Shown here: one piece after another, positions 1-14,939 of the stretch | How positions within the stretch are numbered: position 1 is the stretch's first letter | Layout of the letters: each line of letters begins with the position of its first letter | NCBI GenBank assembly: GCA_035041965.1 | Contig: JAPYMA010000311.1 | Coordinates: forward strand, 110,059 to 174,058 | Source of the DNA: Anisakis pegreffii | Taxonomy: Eukaryota; Nematoda; Chromadorea; Rhabditida; Anisakidae | Direction of reading: 5' to 3' | DNA length: 64,000 nucleotides | Program-made: the position numbers and the translations under genes | Notes under the pieces: model-generated | The model's database searches: none | Seen by the model: the letters and a program-made list of their open reading frames with translations, nothing else | Told to the model about the DNA's origin: nothing

Positions 1-4450
<4,450 letters not shown>

Positions 4451-4466
4451 TTGAAAGAATAAATTA

Positions 4467-4480
4467 CCTGAAATACAAAA
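4467..4480 (-). promoter_or_regulatory. Candidate trans-splice acceptor of the ABCC4-like gene
   Basis: On the minus strand a pyrimidine-rich TTTTGTATTTCAG ends at 4468, and the first ATG of the transporter lies 17 nt downstream at 4450. No in-frame coding exon is needed upstream. In nematodes this arrangement commonly marks addition of a spliced leader. It could instead be an ordinary acceptor after a 5' UTR exon. Confidence 0.4.
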
Positions 4481-6325
4481 CACTAATACACGTTCTGTAT
4501 ATACATATAGTCGTTTGAAAGTTGACGAAATTCCACTTCTTTCTCGAATTTATTTCTAGTAAAATTTCTAAATTGGAAACTTTGCCTTATAAATTGATAT
4601 TCTAGGAATTTTTGAACCTATCAAAACAATCAGATTTAGAGAAGTGTTGCGTACTGATGATTACTCTCTGTTGTATGATCATATGCAATTCTTTGACGCG
4701 CACACAATCCCGCGCTCATAAGCGATTTCTACACTATTTTGGAATGTTTTTCGCCAATTCCTCGGGGAATCTTCGCACAGACTCTGCCCGCAGCATGGGA
4801 AAGACAATTGCCTAAGCCTATGGGAGGACAATACACAAGAAAATACGGAATCTCGGTAATCTTGCTTGAAAAATCGAGAAAATTTGAGAAAATCTCAAAA
4901 TATGCTGTTCGCAACTTGATGAATACAAGCGACATAGAACGCTTGTGAGCGCTAACATAAGAGGAAGTGAGTGTATGCGATGCTATGATTCGTTACGCAA
5001 CGATGCACTCATAATGCACTGGTGATTAGGATGCGTTCTAAAGATATGTCATATGCACTTTTGTCTTGATTGACGAGTAGTTTATTCAATGATTCAGTCA
5101 TGTGTTATTTCTATGGGTCTGCGATAGTTTACCCAGAGAAAGTCTAATCGTAAGATAGGGCGTACCTCATCTTTGAGTAGTGTAGTGCTTTGTCATTGAA
5201 ATGAAGTAAAACTGAAGATTCCAGGCAAATTTTCTGTTTGATAATTGAATTAATAATGACCAATAAATACTTAGGCATTGTTCACTCTTACAATCAGCAC
5301 ACTCCTAACTGATTTCTAATTTGCTTTACTGAATTTTTGGGCAATTTCAACTGATGAATCTTTACTTCCTGGAACTTCTTACATCATCTTTCACGTCCAT
5401 CGGAGTTAGACTTGTCCTAGGTGTAGCTGTCGGTCAGATAGGGGATTAGACTTGGTTTTGGTGTTTTCTTTACTCGGGTTTCTTCTCTGAGAAATAATAG
5501 CAATAGTTAAAAACACAAAATAGGTTAGAACCAGGTGACCTACACCTCCAATTCTTATAAGTGTCATGACACATGATTATATTCATGCTGTGGAAATGAT
5601 CAGTAATCTAGAAAAGTTCACGACATGTTGCCTGATGGAAATTTTGATTCATTCAAAAACACATCTTCATACGTAAATCATACTTTGCTCTCAGTGAGCC
5701 GTATCAATTCTGACTATGGATAACAGTATGTTCGAACGTTATTTTCCTCAATTCTACTGGAATACCGGACGATTTTAGTACCGACTTTGTAGATCTTAAC
5801 TGTGAGTTTGAGAAATACATATTTATGTCTCATCAGAGTGAAAGAAAGTGAAATTTGGTTCGTTTTGAATAACACAGAAAAGACGATAGGAATAGAGACT
5901 GGGATTCTTCTCAATAAATTTTATTCAATAACTGATTGTGAATACAATGGAAAATTGGCATGAACAGATAACAACCAATAACATTTCGTACTGCACTGAG
6001 GTTAGGAAAACACAAAAAAATACATTCTCAAAAATGGAACAAAAGCTTGAAGAAATAAGAACAATTATCGGTCAGGAATATACAACTTATATATGATAAC
6101 GATTCCATAAGTCCAAGAGAACAAATAACATCGAAAATAATACTCAATCAACATTACAATCAAAAAGAAGTGAATATTAATAATGTTCCATCGTAATGAC
6201 ATGATTTTTTCAAAGAGCAATCAAAAACAACATTATTATAAAGGTATCGTGCCGTTTTGAACCAGCTTGTGTCATACGATTGGTAATAAATGAATTCACT
6301 GTCTCGGAGATCTGGAATCACAGAA
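4481..6325. other. Intergenic region, ABC transporter to RPB6
   Basis: Both neighbours are on the minus strand, so this holds the RPB6 3' flank and the ABC transporter promoter. Overlapping open frames of 66-69 codons on both strands around 4729-4948, and one at 5714-5914 (minus), match no family I recognise and lack splice context. I call no gene here. Confidence 0.6.
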
Positions 6326-7167
<842 letters not shown>

Positions 7168-7440
7168 TTTTCAGCACCAAAACCTGACCAAAACTGATAC
7201 CATTTCAAAAAAAGCAGAATATCAAAACGGATAAAATTCAATGCGATCATTCATAACTTGATAAATTTACATTGACATCTGCTAACGTGAACACTGAAAG
7301 CGTTTAGAACAATGTAGATCACATGAGACTGATTGGTAACAAATAGAAAACGAAGAAAATCAAATGGAAAATTCGGAAAACACCCTCCTCCCCACTCAAG
7401 AAATTTATTTCGTTCATCCATATCAACTGAGAATCACTCG

Positions 7441-7505
7441 CACGGTGCGTACGCACTTCGCCAAATGCGCGTGTCGGCGGAAGGAGGGCGGAGTCCTTGG
7501 CGAGC
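7441..7505 (-). promoter_or_regulatory. GC-rich patch upstream of rpb-6, probable promoter
   Basis: A short GC-rich stretch in otherwise AT-rich DNA, about 275-340 bp upstream of the rpb-6 ATG. It contains the perfect 12-bp palindrome GTGCGTACGCAC (7445-7456) and a GGGCGG box near 7486. No coding frame explains the composition. The promoter role is inferred from position and base content only. Confidence 0.35.
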
Positions 7506-8924
7506 AATTGAGATGAAAAAAGTACCGGAATAGAAATTTGATCGGTCAATGCCAAGTAATCCATTTAAAAGAGAATATGATGCTGATCGAATATGAAACT
7601 GATCCCGCTCTCCCTATCAAAATTGCAAAAAAATCGCTCGCTGCATTCTTTTTTATCGCGGTCATGTTAGAAATTTACAATTTAGAATATAATTTATTGA
7701 AAGCCATTGTTATTTATTTATTTATTTATTTATTTAATCAGCAAATCAAACAACTCATAACGAGTTTATGTCTCTCTGTTATTACCAATATCACTAATAT
7801 CACATTCTTCCTTCCTTGGCATTCTTCTTTCCGCGCAGCTAACAATAATAGCGTTTGGAATCATCTGTCTTCATGAAATCCGAACTTGAATTATTGATTT
7901 GGCAAGTTCATGATCTGAAAGCCATTGACGATTATTTAATGACGATTACTGATTTGCCTCGTAATATGGTGATTTAATCACACCGTTGGAATGAACAGAT
8001 TCTCTAGATTCAGAAAAGTATATATATATTGTCGAGCGATTTTGCTTCCCCTCAGAGAAACATCCGGTTTCGTGACGGTATATAATTCACTCGGCGGTGC
8101 TTAATTCATTACGCTGTATCTCCTCTGATTAATATGTAGCTTTATGTTATTCCTTCGTTCACTCATTCATCAAATGTCTAATGAGATTAAATTTCCTGTT
8201 GAACTTCGTACACTGTGTTATCATGCTAAGATACATACCATCTTGTAGCCGAGTTTGAATGCTTTAGGAAAACACAATGAAGTTCGATTGCAAATGTTAA
8301 GTTACGAATGTTATGTCCCTTGGCATGATCAACAGTAATGTTCAATAGTCACGGTTGGTATACATATCGGTTTAGTTTAAATCACATTAGAGAATAGCTC
8401 CTGCACTCAGCCAGGATGGATTACAGAATGTTATTCGCTTGTGACGGCTGCGAAGTAACGAACACCTTATTCACTGACCATTTCATGGAATAACTGCAGT
8501 TTTGCAAACATTTTACTCATTCTCACCATCATATACTCAGAGTTCTCATGAAACAATGAAATCACCACCAAGATATAGTTCAAACACATTTAAATTACTG
8601 TCATCAATTGGAACCTGTCACAACAAACATTTCACTTATTAACGAGTGTTTACTGCATTAAAATCCTTTTTGGATTATATGTAATCGTGAGAAAACCACC
8701 GATGGTACTTCAGAAATACTTTAATCAAGGTCATTTTGAACGAAACAAATGGAATACAAAAAGATCTCGTCTGCAGGTCATGATAAGCTGAGTGCTCCAA
8801 GTGGTGAGCACAAAATTTTCAAAAGTCCACCAAAAACATTAAACAGGAGTCACTGAGATCAACACTTGAATGGAACGATGAATTAGAGCATCGAATTTGT
8901 CAAATATCTCGTTGATGATGCTTG
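7506..8924. other. Intergenic, no gene seen
   Basis: AT-rich DNA with a (TTTA)n tract at about 7708-7735 and a TATATATATA run near 8022. One long plus-strand open frame spans the TTTA tract and looks like chance, because its middle is low-complexity and it has no family resemblance. Confidence 0.6.
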
Positions 8925-9078
8925 TTACTTCTTAAACAAGCCCAAAAACTTATTCGTCGGTATGTCATTGTAGTAGAGTTGCTTCGGTGATGCGAACATC
9001 AGTCGTTTTTCAGATTTTGGAAAGAAGAAACTCGACTGCAAATAATCAGACAATGCGACCATATCCGTTGGCGGAAAT
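8925..9078 (-). CDS. Orphan exon-like segment, 50 codons to a stop
   Basis: On the minus strand a good acceptor (TAATTTCAG) ends at 9079. It is followed by one base and then 50 open codons to a TAA at 8925-8927. The peptide begins FPPTDMVALSDYLQSS and ends NDIPTNKFLGLFKK, and its codon use resembles the real exons of this window. An internal ATG at 9062 lies only 16 nt after the acceptor. Two readings are possible: the last exon of a split gene lying above 9.1 kb, or a very small trans-spliced gene of 45 codons. I could not find an upstream exon with matching phase, nor a family. Confidence 0.4.
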
Positions 9079-9664
9079 CTGAAATTACCAAATGATTACC
9101 GAAATTACCATATGATCTGGTATTTTACTGCAGAACTACCAGTGGTTCATTCAGTAACATCGATAACTTTAGCGAATGCATTAATCGAAGTTTTCATCTA
9201 ACAGAAGATTAACAAGCAAATAAAAATTGCCGATGCATTCGACATTTGCCGCACGCAGTTTCCAGCTAGATTCCTTAACAACAAATTATCGGTTAATTGC
9301 AGAATGCTCAACAATTAAAACTGAACAAACCCGAGTGATGAGACGATGAACCAAACCGATAAAACAATCAAATACATTGACTTGATTCTAAGCATCATTG
9401 TTTACTCGAGAGTGAGCGCTTCCTCTGAAACGATATTCATTCACAGCCACCTCAAGCAGCGGATAGTGTTCGATACAAACGTTCATTTCGGCACATTAGC
9501 GTGGCGTAGAAAATTCTGACTTTGGTGGAGACATAAAAACAATTTATCATTTATAACGTTATACACTCGAGACAGTAACATCCAGCAGTGTCAATTGAGC
9601 ATTCTTGCAATCATATTTAAATGCACGTTTGACAAACATACGATTGAAGCCCATCGTATATCAA

Positions 9665-9693
9665 GAAACCCATCATATATCATGATGGGTTTC
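9665..9693. repeat. 12-bp perfect inverted repeat, 5-nt loop
   Basis: GAAACCCATCAT at 9665-9676 is exactly complementary to ATGATGGGTTTC at 9682-9693, separated by ATATC. A near-direct copy of the left half (CCCATCGTATATCA) sits just upstream, suggesting local template switching. No role is evident. Confidence 0.75.
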
Positions 9694-10334
9694 CGTGATG
9701 AATTCTGAATTTTCTCGGAATCGGAATCTCTATTCACTTCTGAAATGCTCAAAAAAAATTCATATTGTCTGAAAAGCGCCATATTCAGTGAATTAAACGA
9801 TCTCCATCGATATATTAAATGATTTATTCAACTTTCGCGATACACTTTTTCCTCAAACGATTGATGAATTGAATGATTCATTTCAATGTCCTTCTGGCGT
9901 AAAGACAAACACATCGTATGTCACGAAAATATTCTTATCAATCTGATATCACTAAATTACTTCTCTCAAATTCAAGTAAAACTCTGTGTCAGTCGTTGAG
10001 AACGTTTGTGCAATGCGCAAGTTTTACAGTGTTGAACTGAACTCATCGTGGACAATCTCCAGTCCACAAGAATGGAACAATAAACTTTTTCAATCATCTC
10101 TACATGTTCATGCAGAATAATTGCGTGAGTGATTTGAAATGCTCTGCTGAAATCAAGGAATACTGATGAAGAATTGAAAATTCAACGAAAATCTTTTGGT
10201 TTCACTAGCGTGATCCATCATTTGATACAAATTCAGAAACTCTCAGTGATAGATTCATTTATAAGCTTTACATTTGTTCTGGTTCATATATATATAACTT
10301 ATAAATGAAGTCTCTTGGTTGCTTGATGGTTCGT

Positions 10335-10404
10335 AGCAGAAGTCTCTTACTTGATGGAGCAGAAGTCTAGAGAATTCTGCTCCATCAAGTAAGAGACTTC
10401 TGCT
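10335..10404. repeat. Perfect 30-bp inverted repeat with 10-nt loop
   Basis: The arm at 10335-10364 (starting AGCAGAAGTCTCTTAC) is perfectly complementary to 10375-10404, around the loop GTCTAGAGAA. If transcribed, either strand would fold into a 70-nt hairpin without mismatches. It lies in unannotated DNA. It could be a recent palindromic duplication, a tiny foldback element, or a small-RNA precursor; true microRNA precursors usually carry mismatches, so the last is least likely. Confidence 0.9.
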
Positions 10405-11542
10405 CTAGCAGTTGTTTGCTTGATTGAGAGAAAAAAGAATCCGAACGAACGCTTGACACGTTCAAGCAACAGATCAATCCCGAAAAGTGAGATTGGATTG
10501 GAGTGATCCGAATACATTCTTGAAAAGATTTCTTTTCAGCGGCTAACTGGAACTCGAAACACTCAGCAAATGTCACTGACATCTTAGAGCGTCAAATCGA
10601 GCATTAATAAGGAAATACTATGTGACACAACTGAGAACGAGTAAGGTGCACCTCATGAATAAATGAATACTTTTATATTATCAATGATGATGAGGCTGAT
10701 GTTTGTCGGTCTGGCATGCACGGAATTGATGATTGAAATTAAAAATTAACACGTTCTTCAATCATTTTTGATTCGGATAATGTATAAGCAAGCTCGTAAC
10801 CTCGTTGGCTTCAACAGAATTGAAAACCTTCAAATTGTTGCATTGCAAGAGTGGATAGTGCTGATAGCAGTAACGCCAGCCTATCTCCTTCCTTATAATG
10901 CAATCGAACTCATTATGCATGCAGTTCGTTTAGAGAAGTAGCTAGCTGATTGAGAAATGCGACTGCGTTGAAATGAGCATGATTTATTCAGATTTAGTAA
11001 GATTTATGCAGATGAAATGAATCTTAATGTTGGGCGAAGATCATTGAATCGGAAGAATATTTTTCGATCTTTTTCTTTGTGCCAAATCATGATGCAACAG
11101 ATAAAAATGATTCATTTAATCGTATGAAATGAGGAATCATTTTCTTCCCAATTGCCTTGCAAACAAAAATGATTCGTTGAGCAATTCAATACAAAATTCC
11201 TTCACAATCCCCAATCATATCCCCAGATGCACAAACTAGTTCGGAACACCTGAAGCGCTTTTTACCGTTGATCAGTCGTTGTTGCTGTTGTTCGATCTAT
11301 CTGAAATTGTTTCCTTTAACTTTTGCGGCAAAACCCGAAAATGATACAATTTTGTTATCAAAGTAATCCAAGCAGTATGTCAGCCAGAAATATCTTATTT
11401 GTACAGCTGCACCTAGCGATTCTCAAATATATTGTTTTCATATTGCTGATGCACTGACTGAACATCTGATTGAATCTGAACTAGCGATGTATGATGCAAA
11501 CCTCTTGGGGATGATTTAAAGCGAAAAAAAATTTTTGAAAAA

Positions 11543-11862
11543 TATAAAATTCTGAAAATTACCTAGATTACCTGGATTGGCGAGGCTACCAAACGTTTGT
11601 AACGTTGCTGGCCACAATGATCGCGTTTCCGTGCACATTGTTTTAGCCTCAATTCACGCCCCCCGCTGACTAGGCGAGCAGACCAACCGAACAGAACCGA
11701 ATAATTAATTAGTTGCCGTGAAGACTTTGCATAATTAATCGTAGCCAAATGTCAATCCAATAAATATTCATAACTCTAGCAAAATAAATATTCCGCCGTT
11801 CGCTCACAGTGATTAAAAAAACAGCCACCCGATGTCCGAGTAATAATAATAATGATACAGAA

Positions 11863-11923
<61 letters not shown>

Positions 11924-11938
11924 AAATTCTGAAAATTA
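11543..11938. repeat. 19-bp direct repeats flanking a 358-bp segment
   Basis: TATAAAATTCTGAAAATTA occurs at 11543-11561 and again at 11920-11938. The second copy abuts a (TTA)n tract, whose left side carries the inverted motif CAGAATTTTA. The segment between includes a GC-richer patch at 11620-11700. This looks like a local duplication or a decayed insertion rather than a named element. Confidence 0.6.
11866..11921. repeat. (TTA)n microsatellite
   Basis: About 18-19 uninterrupted TTA units, bordered by inverted CAGAATTTTA and TAAAATTCTG, so the whole block could fold back on itself. Confidence 0.95.
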
Positions 11939-13042
11939 ATCCACAAAAATAAAATTAATTAAAGAGAGAAAAAAACTGTTTAAAAATTGATTAGAGCCAC
12001 TAGTCATATCTCTTGATCTTGATTGGTTTGCAATTCAGGTATTCATAATTACTAATAGCACGCAATGTTTCACCAAAAAAATAAAAAATTCCAAATCGCC
12101 AATTCCAGTGCTTATTATGTAATAACTTTGGCTAATATCATACAGATATTGCGTTTCTTTCCTCTAATCTTAAACGATTTTCAACTTATGCACTAAAATA
12201 CAACTAGAATGAAACCTCAAATCATTGAACAACAGCAAAAGCAACGAGAAATGTTTGCTCACAATAAGCGATTCTCACTATATAAAGAAGTTCACACAGT
12301 ATAAGGGATTGGAGATACAGCACAGCTGATGATGATTAACCTAATGAAGCTATTAAGCTATTAAGCTACTTACAAGCAACCAGAAGCTTTGCATCGTGAA
12401 ATTAAGCTTTCTATTCAAAAGCTTTACAAGCGATTAGCTTTTCCTATGATGATTTGCATCATCTTTATCGAAAGCATGAAAATTTCGATAAAACCATACA
12501 ATTGAGGAATAGTGAGCACAGCGAGGAATAGTGAGTTTTGCTCCATTGAGCAAAACCAATTCATTGCTCTACTGATCGTGAGCAACTCGAACGCGTTGCT
12601 CGGCCAACTGCCAGTGCCGTATTTTGGCTAGAACTTTATGTGGACCGGTTTCCAAGCAACACATACCAGAATCGGTTATTATTTCAGAGATCGTGGCTTC
12701 CGCATCATCAAAATATAACATACAAGTGTCTGATTTTACGCTACCGGAAATCCTTCGTAGTGGATAATTCCGGCTCAGTTCAAATAAGTCGGAAATTTCG
12801 AATGGAACATGCGATTAGCTGACAACGTTTACTTGGATGAAAACAACACTGTCATGGTGTAAAATAAATGAAGCATTATTTTGTTTAAGTGATAAAATTG
12901 TATTTGACACAACATTTAAGGTGGATTTCGCTTGGAACCATTGACAGTGGCAGAACGCAATTATTATGGGATTATTGTTCACGTCAACAAGATTCTGACA
13001 TTTAGGTTTGCAGATTTTTCTCACCAGAAATTATTTGCAAAC

Positions 13043-13245
13043 TTTCTTTTCTGCCGAGAAATCCGACCGTAAATAAATCGGCAGCAATATCGCTGTCAAG
13101 AAATATAACACATCAAAGTCCTTGCATCCATTCGTCTGTATACGCGGAAACCCTTGTAAAAAGCAGCACCACAGAACCGCTCCACTGGCTAAATCGTTTC
13201 TAATGGTGACAAACTTATCAAAAGTCTCTAGCTTTAAATGGAACT
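13043..13245 (-). CDS. Orphan exon-like segment, about 67 codons
   Basis: On the minus strand an acceptor ATTGCAG precedes an open stretch of about 67 codons. It reads from FHLKLETFDKFVTIRNDLAS through a hydrophobic FDVLYFLTAILLPIYL to SDFSAEKK, where a GTTTGC donor-like site follows. Both edges fit an internal phase-0 exon, possibly with one membrane segment. I recognise no family and found no partner exons with certainty. It may belong with the segment at 8925-9078, belong to a decayed gene, or be chance. Confidence 0.25.
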
Positions 13246-13249
13246 GCAA

Positions 13250-14513
13250 TGAACCTTAAATCTATTAACACTAGATATGAAAAAACGAAGTGGTCGATTT
13301 TTTCTCAATTTCATTTCATTTAAAATTTCTCATTTTCATTTCATTTAATTTTCACTCGTCTCGACGACCAACAACCGTAAAAACTAGCCGTTTGGCTGTA
13401 CCAAATGACACTCTATTCAACTGATCTCATCTGTGACTTCGTCATTCTATTCAATTGCACAAACTGAAAGCGCATATTTAAAACATTTCTGACTTAAACA
13501 TTCAGGGAAATTTTTTGTGATGTTTGACGTCTTCACGTATAAACACACCATACATATTCAATGCCATTGATCGTCGTGCTAATTAGTATAATTGGAACGT
13601 CGTTCATTCATGTAAACACGTCGACTTTTGAATGGAACTCATGAAAACAAACGCAACAGTAAGGTGACGATTAATTGCAATTGCATTTAGGGTTTCCTGA
13701 GAAAGTTATTCAACTCTTCTAAGGATAAGCAATTTCTTGTGCAATGTCAACTGCTCAACTGAATACAATGCCATGGTGTTTTTAAAGAATCTCTTCGTTC
13801 ATGTCAATTGTTCGCTGAAGTAAATTCAATAGTACTAAACAATGCCACTGAAATGAATTAATACAACCAAGTAAATTAGTACTAAGTAATGCCATTAGTG
13901 TTCAAATAAGCACATTCAATTTCCTTCACCGAATCTCTTCGATGAATGCAAATTTAGTTTGGTTTGCTTCAGACAGTTTTCATGTGAACAGTTCTTTTGA
14001 AAGCGATATCAACTTGCGTGATTGTTCGCATCAGAACGCAAAACTGTAGACTTTGAAAAGAGGAGAACATGGGAAGTTTCGTGTCAGCACTTCAATATAT
14101 TGATGGCGATTTCTAAAAATCGACAGGAAATTCTGGTCTCGCAATGGAAAAATGTTCAAATGTATAGTCAATCGAGCACGAGCATATCAAATTTTATTGA
14201 CGAAAAAAAGCGTTCAGCGGTTAACGGAAGGTGCACTGGGACTAGTGCGTTGCAAGGAATGGGGAATTAGGGGTCCCCGTCCCCTCTCCAACATTTTTGA
14301 AGGCGATCCTGCTTTGGAGGTGTCCAGCTGCAAAATTCTACCCTCAACTTTTTTACTTCCCCGCATGTACTAGCTGGAAACACTATCTACAAAGCACAGT
14401 AAGTGAGTTAACATCCCCACTGCTGACGATAGATGACCGAATGAGATCAATCCTGCTGATGGAATGGACTGAAAGTTCAAACGTGGCAGATTGTAAGTGG
14501 GATATATTGAGAA
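13250..14513. other. Intergenic, no gene seen
   Basis: Several overlapping plus-strand open frames at 14022-14563 shift from one to the next, as in decayed or random sequence. The part at 14215-14370 is GC-richer and may be an old mobile-element fragment, but no transposase motif is visible. Confidence 0.5.
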
Positions 14514-14935
14514 AATCAGCTATTTCTCTGAAAGTAAGCAGAATCGCCCAACAACATATATAATTTTCGGAAACCTGAGAATCTGGGAAATCTGACGACA
14601 TGAAGAAATCACCATGTTGCTGGGCAAATCTGAGAACACCGATGGTTTCAAGATGGTGACCGTGACACTGCTTGTAAGCTAATGTACATATTGATCAACA
14701 GAGATACACTGCACTGAAATGAGCGCTGCCGAGCAATTGAGATACCTTCAGAAAATCAGCTATTTCTCTAAAAGTAAGCAGAATCGCCCAACAACATATA
14801 TGATTTTCAGAAAGTAGAGAATCTGGGGAATCTGATAGTGGGAAGAAATCACCATATTGCTGGGCAAACTTGAGAACACCGATAGTTTAAAGGTGGTGAC
14901 TCTGATACGGCTATGCTAATGTACAATATAATTAC
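14514..14935 (+). repeat. Two diverged monomers of the right-end satellite family
   Basis: CAGCTATTTCTCT starts at 14518 and again at 14758, a period of 240 bp. Each copy continues with AATCGCCCAACAACATATAT, a GAGAATCTG box, GAAGAAATCACCAT, CTGGGCAAA and GAGAACACCGATGGTT-like sequence. The same order of boxes occurs in the 236-bp B monomer of the array at 55.9-64 kb (CTATATCTCCTC, AATCG, GAGATTCTGC, CGGGCAAACTTGAGAAGACG). The spacer also matches, with GATCAA and AATGAGCGC boxes. These copies are much more diverged than those in the array, so they are an old dispersed pair. Confidence 0.85.
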
Positions 14936-14939
14936 AGAG

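Larger units (their letters stand above)
9079..13042. other. Long non-genic stretch with repeats
   Basis: Apart from the two hairpins and the (TTA)n tract, I see no gene. A minus-strand open stretch at about 12566-12822 runs some 80 codons (contains RISGSVKSDTCMLYFDDAEA), but a stop sits just inside the only acceptor upstream. It may be a decayed exon or chance. AAGCTT-rich sequence at 12345-12440 has no clear unit. Confidence 0.5.

Noticed and set aside
7538..7876. 112-codon plus-strand open frame
   Set aside because: Starts at a non-ATG codon, runs through a (TTTA)n tract, and has no family likeness.
12566..12822. About 80 open codons on the minus strand as an exon
   Set aside because: The only acceptor upstream is followed at once by an in-frame stop, and a plus-strand frame of similar quality overlaps; kept only as a remark.
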